From the NCBI GenBank assembly GCA_946186895.1, contig CAMHOW010000010.1, forward strand, positions 1 to 52,919: a stretch of DNA of 52,919 nucleotides, read 5' to 3'. Source of the stretch: an uncultured Fibrobacter sp. Its GTDB lineage: Bacteria > Fibrobacterota > Fibrobacteria > Fibrobacterales > Fibrobacteraceae. The first letter of the stretch is position 1. Every line of letters begins with the position of its first letter. The translations under genes were made by a program, and so were the position numbers. The notes beneath the pieces were generated by a model. That model was not told the origin of the DNA. It saw nothing but the letters and a program-made list of their open reading frames with translations, and did not search any database. Below are positions 14,521 through 21,602 of this stretch, piece by piece.

Positions 14521-16677
14521 ATGGATGCCGAGAGCATCTTGAATGGTCTGAACGGCGACCAGCGTAGCGCCGTATTGCACGACCACAAACAAAACGGAGC
14601 ACTCCTGATTCTTGCAGGGGCGGGCTCGGGCAAAACTTCCGTGCTGACCAAGCGGATCCAGTACCGTATTATGAGCGGAGTCGATCCAGAAAAAATTCTC
14701 TCACTCACCTTCACCGCCAAAGCGGCCGCAGAAATGCGGGAGCGTGTAGAGGCCTTATTTCCCAAGGCGGGAGTTAGGCTCTGTACCTTCCATTCCCTGG
14801 CTCTGTTCATGCTCAAGCAAAAGATAGGGAGCCGGTTCGCCTACGAGATTCTCGGGTTTAACAAGATTCCCACACCCAAAGAAACGGACAGCCGTGAATT
14901 CATGCGTGAACTTATACGGCTGAAAATCCCCGCCGCCAAACTGAACCGGGAAGAGCTCTTCTCCGAAGATATTCCCCAGGCCATCAAGAAAAAAATTCAG
15001 CCTATACAGCAGAATGTTATTTTGTCTGGAAACGTGGTATTCGAGGACCTGATCTACCTGGCCATCCACCTGCTGGAAACCTGCAAAGAGGCAAGGGAAT
15101 ATTTCCAGTCCATCTGGGACGAAATACTAGTAGATGAATACCAGGATATCAACCCATCGCAATACAGGCTGGTAAAAAATATTCTCGGAAACCGAAACGA
15201 CCTGTTCGTGGTAGGCGACGATGACCAAGCCATCTACGGATTCCGGGGCGCCGACATCGGGAACATCCGGCGTTTCCAGGCCGACTTCAAGGACAGTACC
15301 CTTATCCGTCTTGAATGGAACTACCGCTCCGTACCCAACGTGTTGCACCTGGCAAACGACATCTTCGTGAACAAGCCCGTAGCGCTACGCAAGGTGCTCC
15401 GGGCAGGCAACCCCAAAGGCTCCGGTGGCAACAGGATTTTCACCGAAAACCGCAAGCCCGAAGTCTGGGTATCGGACAACCCCATCGAGGAAGTAGAAAA
15501 GATAAAGAACGCCATCCTCTCCCTGCGAAAAGAATATGGACTCCTCTGGAAAAACTTCGCCATTTTGGTACGGTACAACCGGCAACGCCAATACTTCGAA
15601 GAGGCCCTTCGCGAAGGGGAGCTGCCCATTGCCGGCGACCACCTTGCAGGAGACCAGGTGCTAGAAGACGGAATCCACATCGAGACCGTTCACGCCTCCA
15701 AGGGCCTCCAGTATGCCGTAGTCTTTTACGCGGGCCTTGCCGAAGGGTTCACGCCGGGCAAGTGCGAAGGCAGCCGCAAACAGCGCAAAGCCCAGATGGA
15801 CGAGGAAAGGCGCCTATATTACGTGGGGGTGACCCGTGCCGAATCGTACCTGGTTTTGCTATATTGCAAACAGAGGTATTGGAAAGGGAAACTGCTGAAG
15901 CTAAAGCCCTCCAGGTTCCTGCCCCACGAACCTCCAAAAAGCGGATGGACTATGCCAGTTACTTTGTTTAGAATATACGTGGTGATTGTAGTGCTCTCCT
16001 ACATGTTCGCCCATATCCTGGCACTGCCCTTTATCTTGATTGCCTGCGGGAAAAATTTCAACACCTGGTTCGAAGGAAAAATCCAACGATTCTCCCGTTT
16101 CTGCATGAACGTGCTGCGGGTAGACCTAGAAATCAAGGACCAGGCGACACTGGCCAAAGTGGACTGGAGTCGCCCCGTGTTTGTCATGGGCAATCACAAC
16201 TCCTACGCCGATATTCCCGTAATGTTCTTGACAATCGAGCGTATCGTGGGGTTCATCGCCAAGGAATCCCTTAAGTTCATTCCCTTTTTGAATTTCTGGA
16301 TGCATAAGATCGGCTGCATCTTTATCAACCGCAAGAAAGGCGGTGGCGGCGCCATGATCCGCGAAGCCGTAGAATCCGGACGCATCCCGAGACTATGCCT
16401 TTTCCCCGAAGGTACCCGCGGAAAAAGCGATGACCTTTCACCCTTCAAGAGCGGCGGGTTCAGGCTTGCCCTAGAGGCCCACGCCATTGTGCTCCCTGTA
16501 GTGATTCGCGGGACGGCGGCCGTCTGGGAGCGTCGCAAGAGCACCGGACGCTGCAAAGTAACTGTCCAGATTCTTGACCCCATCGACGCCGGCGAGATTG
16601 AAAAACGCCAGGGCAACAACGACCCGAGAAAGGAGCTGATGCCCCTGGTACGCTCGCGCATGGAGGCCGCCCTGTGA
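14521..16677 (+). CDS. Fusion: UvrD/Rep helicase + PlsC acyltransferase
   Basis: A 718-residue protein. Residues 1 to about 475 form a compact superfamily 1A helicase: motif I AGAGSGKTS (32-40), Ia LTFTAKAAAEMRER, Ib CTFHSLAL, II VDEYQD (about 204-209), III VGDDDQAIYGFRGAD, IV LEWNYRS, V IETVHASKGLQ and VI RLYYVGVTRAE. From about 478 the text becomes a 1-acylglycerol-3-phosphate acyltransferase: a membrane-spanning start (YVVIVVLSYMFAHILALPF), the HxxxxD motif in NHNSYAD (about 558) and FPEGTRGKSD (about 628). Both halves keep their catalytic motifs. The helicase is shorter than usual, with little room for domain 2B. An ATG at 15952 could start the PlsC part alone. The stop overlaps the racemase start. 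Confidence 0.9.
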   Translation: MDAESILNGLNGDQRSAVLHDHKQNGALLILAGAGSGKTSVLTKRIQYRIMSGVDPEKILSLTFTAKAAAEMRERVEALFPKAGVRLCTFHSLALFMLKQKIGSRFAYEILGFNKIPTPKETDSREFMRELIRLKIPAAKLNREELFSEDIPQAIKKKIQPIQQNVILSGNVVFEDLIYLAIHLLETCKEAREYFQSIWDEILVDEYQDINPSQYRLVKNILGNRNDLFVVGDDDQAIYGFRGADIGNIRRFQADFKDSTLIRLEWNYRSVPNVLHLANDIFVNKPVALRKVLRAGNPKGSGGNRIFTENRKPEVWVSDNPIEEVEKIKNAILSLRKEYGLLWKNFAILVRYNRQRQYFEEALREGELPIAGDHLAGDQVLEDGIHIETVHASKGLQYAVVFYAGLAEGFTPGKCEGSRKQRKAQMDEERRLYYVGVTRAESYLVLLYCKQRYWKGKLLKLKPSRFLPHEPPKSGWTMPVTLFRIYVVIVVLSYMFAHILALPFILIACGKNFNTWFEGKIQRFSRFCMNVLRVDLEIKDQATLAKVDWSRPVFVMGNHNSYADIPVMFLTIERIVGFIAKESLKFIPFLNFWMHKIGCIFINRKKGGGGAMIREAVESGRIPRLCLFPEGTRGKSDDLSPFKSGGFRLALEAHAIVLPVVIRGTAAVWERRKSTGRCKVTVQILDPIDAGEIEKRQGNNDPRKELMPLVRSRMEAAL

Positions 16678-17483
16678 TAGGCGTCTTCGATTCCGGATTC
16701 GGCGGGCTCACTATCCTGCAAGACCTGCGGCGCTCACTGCCCGACTACGACTTCTTGTACCTGGGCGACAACGCCCGTGCGCCTTATGGTAGCAGGAGCT
16801 TTGAGACCATCTTCCGCTACACCCTCCAGTGCGTGCGGGAGCTTTTCAGCCGGGGCTGCCCTATGGTTATCCTCGCCTGCAACACCGCATCGGCCCGGGC
16901 GCTCCGGAGCATCCAGCAGCAGGTTCTGCCCGTGGAGTTTCCGGACCGGAGGGTGCTTGGAATTATCAGACCCACCACCGAAGAAATCGGCAAGTTCAGT
17001 CACACGGGGCATATCGGCATCTTCGCCACCGCAGGCACCGTTTCTTCTAACAGCTACCAGATAGAGATCAGCCATTTCTTCCCGGAGCTGAAGGTGACAC
17101 AGCATGCCTGCCCCATGTGGGTCCCCCTGGTAGAGAACGGCGAGATGGGCACCGAGGGTTCCCGCTTCTTCGTAAAAAAAGAGGTGGAAGCCCTGCTTAA
17201 AGAGGACCCTGAGATCGACACCGTGCTTTTGGCCTGCACCCACTACCCCCTGCTGGAAAAAGAGATCCGCGAGGCACTGCCGCCCAGAGTCCAGCTGGTC
17301 ATACAAGGCCAGATTGTGGCCGACAAGACGGTAGACTACCTGAACCGCCACCCGGAGATGGACGCACGGCTTTCGCGAGGTGGAAACACCCGTTTCTTAA
17401 CCACGGATACCGCGAAATTCTTCGAAAAAGGGGCATTTCTGTTCGGAATGCAAGATATTTCCGCAGAATCCCTGACCCTCTGA
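16674..17483 (+). CDS. murI: Glutamate racemase
   Basis: A 269-residue enzyme interconverting L- and D-glutamate for peptidoglycan. The start is GTG 16674, overlapping the preceding stop by four bases, so translation is coupled. The family signature is complete: IGVFDSGFGGLTIL at the N-terminus, LGDNARAPYG, the first catalytic Cys in LACNTAS (about residue 69) and the second in LACTHYPLLE (about residue 187). Length is normal. Coupling to an acyltransferase fits envelope synthesis; coupling to a helicase domain does not. Confidence 0.95.
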   Translation: MIGVFDSGFGGLTILQDLRRSLPDYDFLYLGDNARAPYGSRSFETIFRYTLQCVRELFSRGCPMVILACNTASARALRSIQQQVLPVEFPDRRVLGIIRPTTEEIGKFSHTGHIGIFATAGTVSSNSYQIEISHFFPELKVTQHACPMWVPLVENGEMGTEGSRFFVKKEVEALLKEDPEIDTVLLACTHYPLLEKEIREALPPRVQLVIQGQIVADKTVDYLNRHPEMDARLSRGGNTRFLTTDTAKFFEKGAFLFGMQDISAESLTL

Positions 17484-17574
17484 CACCGAATTTTGTATCT
17501 TGGCATCGTTAATGACGAACCTTTTTAGGTCCGCTGGTTATTTTATTATGTATCACTTTTCTAGGGGTTGAAAA

Positions 17575-18213
17575 ATGCCTAAAACACAAATCAATCTAGA
17601 AGGTTGGCAGGATTACCGCGGTAATGCCGCCGGCAGCCTGCTCTATGTGGAAACAAGTCACCAGTCTGAAATGCCCGTCCGTGACCAGCTTAACGAAAAC
17701 GGCAAGGGTTTCTTCTACGAACCGAACTACGAAACCAGCACCTACGGCCTCATGAGCTGCTGCAACGTAAAGAACATCAACGCCATCGTCCGCGCCAAGA
17801 GCCGCTACATCTTGTTCGGCACCCGCTACGAAGGCCTTAGCGATTCCGAGATGCGCAACAAGTACCTGATCATGGGTTACATGCGCATCGACAAGATCAA
17901 GGACGTTCGCACCCGCCATATCCAGCGCTATATGTCCAACCCCGACCTGCCCGAACCGGAATGCATGCAGATGGAACACAACTGGGCCGTCTACGGTCCC
18001 ATGCGTTTCGTTTCTATGGACGACTCCTTCGTGGTCACCGACGAAATCCTGAAGGAATGGGGCTACAAGGGTCACGCCAGCCGCCAGCTGAAGGCCGTGT
18101 TCAACAAGGAACACCTGGACAAGATTCTGGCCCACCTGGATTCCAAAGCCGACATGATCGACGAATACATCGCCACGGTGGACGAATTCAAGGAAGCCCT
18201 GGAAGAAGGCTAA
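17575..18213 (+). CDS. Conserved-looking cytoplasmic protein of unknown function
   Basis: A 212-residue soluble protein with no signal peptide or membrane span. It has a good GGGG ribosome-binding site and its own terminator, so it is a single-gene unit. Codon choice is strongly biased (AAG, CTG, GGC, AAC, TAC), more than in its neighbours, which suggests high expression. Distinct stretches are LMSCCNVKNINAIV, RYILFGTRYEGLSD, KYLIMGYMRIDKI, and a helical acidic tail (MIDEYIATVDEFKEALEEG). The two adjacent Cys in SCCNV could bind metal or serve a redox role. No family is recognised. Confidence 0.8.
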   Translation: MPKTQINLEGWQDYRGNAAGSLLYVETSHQSEMPVRDQLNENGKGFFYEPNYETSTYGLMSCCNVKNINAIVRAKSRYILFGTRYEGLSDSEMRNKYLIMGYMRIDKIKDVRTRHIQRYMSNPDLPEPECMQMEHNWAVYGPMRFVSMDDSFVVTDEILKEWGYKGHASRQLKAVFNKEHLDKILAHLDSKADMIDEYIATVDEFKEALEEG

Positions 18214-18231
18214 TCCCCTTTACACATCTTG

Positions 18232-18262
18232 AAAAAGACCCGCTTTCGCGGGTCTTTTTTTT
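18232..18262 (+). terminator. Rho-independent terminator
   Basis: Stem AGACCCGC (18236-18243) and GCGGGTCT (18248-18255), loop TTTC, then a run of T. A tract of A on the left makes it potentially active in both directions. Confidence 0.95.
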
Positions 18263-18277
18263 CGTTTGTCGTTATCA

Positions 18278-18345
18278 GCACCGTCAGGTGCCCACGAAAA
18301 TAACTCGCTGACCCGAATGTTTCAGCTTGAATGGAGCGAGTTATT
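18278..18345. repeat. Nested inverted repeats between convergent genes
   Basis: GCACC/GGTGC arms lie at 18278-18291. A larger pair, AATAACTCGCT (18299-18309) and AGCGAGTTATT (18335-18345), encloses 25 bases. They follow the terminator at 18232 and resemble in style the inverted-repeat cluster at 11419-11503. Confidence 0.7.
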
Positions 18346-18362
18346 GAGTGTCGGGAGGGTCT

Positions 18363-18386
18363 TAGGGAGGGGTTAACCCCTCCCTA
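18363..18386 (-). terminator. Perfect G/C palindrome just after the fic stop codon
   Basis: A 24-base perfect palindrome (half-site TAGGGAGGGGTT) begins one base beyond the minus-strand stop codon at 18388. There is no clear T tract, so it could be a hairpin stop, an mRNA 3'-end protector or a repeat. Confidence 0.5.
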
Positions 18387-18387
18387 G

Positions 18388-19419
18388 TCATATTAATGAA
18401 TAGCGTTGGCTGCGGCCGCCTTTCTCGTCGGCCTTCAAGATGCCCTTGGCAATGAGCCGTTGTATTGTACGCAGAGCCGTATCGTGACTCTGGTCAATAA
18501 CCGCGGCCAAATCCTTGGCAGTAAAACTTTCAGAAAGCTTGCCCGTGAACAAGGCCGTAAAAAGTTTCTGGTCCTTTTCGTCAAAAGCCTCGCCTGCATG
18601 GCGGTTGTAAAAGGCCGTCTTGCGCTGTTCCTTGAGGATACGCTCCCGCGTATTGGACATGGCCTGCTGCATGGTCTCGATAAACCAAAGGATCCATTCT
18701 GTCAGGTCGCCATTGCCACGCTGGGTCTCGTTGAGAATCTTGAAATACTCCTCTTTCCTATCTAAGAAAGCTTGGTTCAAGGAGAACTGGCAACGAGTGG
18801 TCTGCTCGCTACGGGCAAGAGCCACGACGGTAAGGAGCCTAGCGAGTCGGCCATTGGCGTCGGCAAAGGGCCTAAGGGTAATGAACCAGAAGTGGGCCAC
18901 CGCCGCCTTGATGACGCCATCCATAGTAGACGTTTCCATCCACTGGATGTAACGCTCCACCTCCTGTTCCAACCGCTCCGGATTGGGGCCATCGAAATCC
19001 AGCCGAGAATCACCCTGACCATACATCACGGCACTCGGGCTTTGCCTAAAGCTGGCCACCTTGTTCTGGCCCATGGCCGCATGCCAGGCAAACAAGCGCT
19101 CCGCCGTCACAGGGTTAAAGGCCTTCGTAATGGCCCCCAGGTAAATACGCACCATAGGGTCAGCCGACTGGGCGGCACCCCCCTGTACAAGGGCCACCTG
19201 CTCCTTGACAAACTCATCCTTGAGACTGAACCCATCAATGGCGGAATTCGCGCAGATGTCCCGAATCAAGAGTTCCTGCTCCAAATCCTGGAAACCGCAG
19301 GTCTCCATGGCGCCAATAAGCTTACCCTCTTGCAGGCGGGCCTCGCCAAGAGCGTTCAGGACCTTCCGGGAATCGAACCGAAAGTGGGTCCAATCGGGGT
19401 ATTGATGGATATAGAGCAT
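18388..19419 (-). CDS. Fic-domain protein with degenerate active site and winged helix
   Basis: A 343-residue protein. The N-terminus (YIHQYPDWTHFRFD) matches the DUF4172 domain that precedes Fic in one large subfamily. The Fic core motif, normally HPFxDGNGRxxR, reads LRPFADANGRLAR: the catalytic His is Arg183, and the first Gly is Ala188. The inhibitory helix motif, normally SxxxEG, reads NSAIDG at about 58-63, so its Ser and Glu are also changed. Fic enzymes transfer AMP or another nucleotide to target hydroxyls and need that His. The C-terminal 60 residues (SFTAKDLAAVIDQSHDTALR, then TIQRLIAKGIL) look like a winged helix. It may act as a DNA-binding or scaffold pseudoenzyme. TATATT lies ten bases upstream. 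Confidence 0.85.
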   Translation of the reverse strand: MLYIHQYPDWTHFRFDSRKVLNALGEARLQEGKLIGAMETCGFQDLEQELLIRDICANSAIDGFSLKDEFVKEQVALVQGGAAQSADPMVRIYLGAITKAFNPVTAERLFAWHAAMGQNKVASFRQSPSAVMYGQGDSRLDFDGPNPERLEQEVERYIQWMETSTMDGVIKAAVAHFWFITLRPFADANGRLARLLTVVALARSEQTTRCQFSLNQAFLDRKEEYFKILNETQRGNGDLTEWILWFIETMQQAMSNTRERILKEQRKTAFYNRHAGEAFDEKDQKLFTALFTGKLSESFTAKDLAAVIDQSHDTALRTIQRLIAKGILKADEKGGRSQRYSLI

Positions 19420-19429
19420 ATCTATCCGT

Positions 19430-19435
19430 AATATA
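19430..19435 (-). promoter_or_regulatory. TATATT box ten bases before the fic start
   Basis: On the minus strand TATATT is followed by ten bases and ATG 19419, with no ribosome-binding site. The divergent protease gene starts at 19466, so the two promoters overlap. Confidence 0.5.
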
Positions 19436-19465
19436 CTTTATTATTTTGAATCTGAAGGAGCGCTT

Positions 19466-21505
19466 GTGAGATTTTTTCAAGTAACACTGTTTGTATGGAT
19501 GGCGGCGGTCTACTGTCTGGCCGTACCCGCAGACGATGGGACATTTCCCCTGAAACAACCCGACGGCAGCGAGCTAGAGGTCCGTTTCGTAGGAGACGAC
19601 CGCTTTCACGTGTTGCAAACAGAAGACGGATATTTCTTGAAAGAAGACCTTCTCGGGTACTACTCCTACGTAAATGAAAAGGGAGAACCTTCGGGGATTT
19701 ATGCCCGGAATGCAGATGAACGCAGCGATTCCGAAACCGAATTCCTAAAAGGCCTCAACCAAAATGACATTTACAATTTAATGCTAGAGAACGAACCCGC
19801 CGTAGAAACCATGGACTACCGGATACCGGATTTCGCCTACCGCGATGTGATGCGGATGCCCAGCTACAATCCCGAGGTAACGCAGGGCGATATCCATGTC
19901 TTTGTGATCCTTGTAGAATTCCAGGATGTTAGGTTCAAGAGTGCCGATCCCCAGTCCCAATTCACAGACTACATGAACAAGGAAGGGTACAACGAGCACT
20001 ACAACCGCGGAAGCGTTCGGGACTACTTCGTCAAGAATTCCATGGGCCTCTTCCGCCCCACCTTCGACGTCTATGGTCCCATAACTATTTCAAAGAATAG
20101 AAATGACTACGGGACGACATCCAGCGATAAAGACGGCAGAAACTACGAGGGGGCACGCAAAGCCATAATGGAGGCCCTCGATTCCCTAAAAAAGAAGGGA
20201 GGCATCGATTATTCCCAGTACGACAACGACAATGATGGAGAAATTGACTTCGTCTACATGTTCTATGCCGGCGTGGGGGCCAACAATTCCGGCGTGGTAG
20301 GGTCTATCTGGCCACACGCCTGGTACATCGGCAATTCCAGTAACAAGCGGTCCGGGAAAAACATGGGCAACAACATCTACGCCAACCGCTACGCCTGTTC
20401 CAACGAGATTGACGGATATGCCTACAAGCGAAACCATTCTACTTCTACTCTAGGCGGCATCGGAACCTTTGCCCACGAATTCAGCCACGTGCTTGGACTG
20501 CCGGACATGTATGACCTGAAGGGAAACAACACCCGCAAGACTCCCAAGAAATGGGACGTGATGGACCAGGGAAACTACAACTGCCCTTACAATGACGAAC
20601 AAACCCAGAACTGCGCACCGCCTTTCTACTCTGCCTTCGAAAGGATGTCCCTAGGGTGGATGACCCCCACAGAGCTCAACGCCGTAGGCACCGTAAGACT
20701 AGACAAGATTGACGACAACAACGCCTACAGCGTCACCAATCCTGAAAACCCCGATGAAATGTTCCTGCTGGAATACCGGACAAAGAAGGACTGGGATATA
20801 GGCCTACCAGGCTCGGGCATGCTGATATGGCATATCGACTACGTGGCTTCTGTATGGAAGGCAAAGACCATCAATAACGACGGCAACCACATGTATGTAG
20901 ATATCGAAGAAGCCGTTCCTGAAACTAACAGTTACGCAAATGCCAGCGATGCCTTCCCCGGATCAAAAAAGGTAACGAACTTTGACCAGTTTATTTTCTG
21001 GAACGAGTCCGATATGGAAATCGCCCTTTCCGAAATCACAGAATCTGCCGACAAAGACTACATCACCTTCACCGTAGACATGTCCGTCTCCTCTTCTGAA
21101 ACGGTATCCTCAAGCTCCGCCGAAGAATCGTCTTCTAGTCTTGAGGAAGAATCGTCAAGTTCCGAAAGTCCCTCTTCGTCCAGTTTCCAGGAAGTATCGT
21201 CTTCGGCTGTTGAAAGCTCGTCCAGCATTGCGCTGGAGAGTTCCGCAGAGGTGGCCCAGTCCAGTTCAAGCGACAATCCTGCCGCCATCGCCTACAAAAA
21301 CGGCCTGCTGCAAATGCAGACGCAAGGCCCGAAAACTGTCCGGGTTTTCTCGCTCCACGGGAAACTCCTGTACGAAACCGTCATTGAAGGGGTCGAGTAC
21401 CGCATCAAGTGGCCACGGCAACTGGGCCTGTCAAAGGTAATCCTGTCTGTCTCGCAAAAAGGCAAGGTCTTGTTTAACGGAATTCTCTCGCCTGCGCAGC
21501 GATAA
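19466..21505 (+). CDS. Secreted M6-type metalloprotease with Ser-rich linker
   Basis: A 679-residue protein starting at GTG 19466, supported by AAGGAG upstream. The signal peptide is MRFFQVTLFVWMAAVYCLAV. The zinc site is HEFSHVLGLPDMYD at about 337-350, the HExxHxxGxxD pattern of immune-inhibitor-A-like (M6) peptidases. DNDNDGEIDFVYMFYAG before it is the usual M6 calcium-type stretch. After about residue 535 a linker of Ser with Glu, typical of cellulolytic Fibrobacter proteins, leads to a C-terminal beta domain (GPKTVRVFSLHGKLLYE...) like type IX secretion signals. It probably degrades extracellular protein. Confidence 0.85.
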   Translation: MRFFQVTLFVWMAAVYCLAVPADDGTFPLKQPDGSELEVRFVGDDRFHVLQTEDGYFLKEDLLGYYSYVNEKGEPSGIYARNADERSDSETEFLKGLNQNDIYNLMLENEPAVETMDYRIPDFAYRDVMRMPSYNPEVTQGDIHVFVILVEFQDVRFKSADPQSQFTDYMNKEGYNEHYNRGSVRDYFVKNSMGLFRPTFDVYGPITISKNRNDYGTTSSDKDGRNYEGARKAIMEALDSLKKKGGIDYSQYDNDNDGEIDFVYMFYAGVGANNSGVVGSIWPHAWYIGNSSNKRSGKNMGNNIYANRYACSNEIDGYAYKRNHSTSTLGGIGTFAHEFSHVLGLPDMYDLKGNNTRKTPKKWDVMDQGNYNCPYNDEQTQNCAPPFYSAFERMSLGWMTPTELNAVGTVRLDKIDDNNAYSVTNPENPDEMFLLEYRTKKDWDIGLPGSGMLIWHIDYVASVWKAKTINNDGNHMYVDIEEAVPETNSYANASDAFPGSKKVTNFDQFIFWNESDMEIALSEITESADKDYITFTVDMSVSSSETVSSSSAEESSSSLEEESSSSESPSSSSFQEVSSSAVESSSSIALESSAEVAQSSSSDNPAAIAYKNGLLQMQTQGPKTVRVFSLHGKLLYETVIEGVEYRIKWPRQLGLSKVILSVSQKGKVLFNGILSPAQR

Positions 21506-21602
21506 GCCACCTGGATAATTTGTCAAGACTTTCGCTGTCTTCTTCTCGATAAATCTAGGTTATTGAGCTATTTTTTGAAAAGTTACTCAGGAAGAGGTTT
21601 GG

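Noticed and set aside
18388..19419. Ordinary active Fic AMP-transferase
   Set aside because: The codon at the catalytic position reads Arg, not His, on direct inspection of the minus strand, so activity cannot be assumed.
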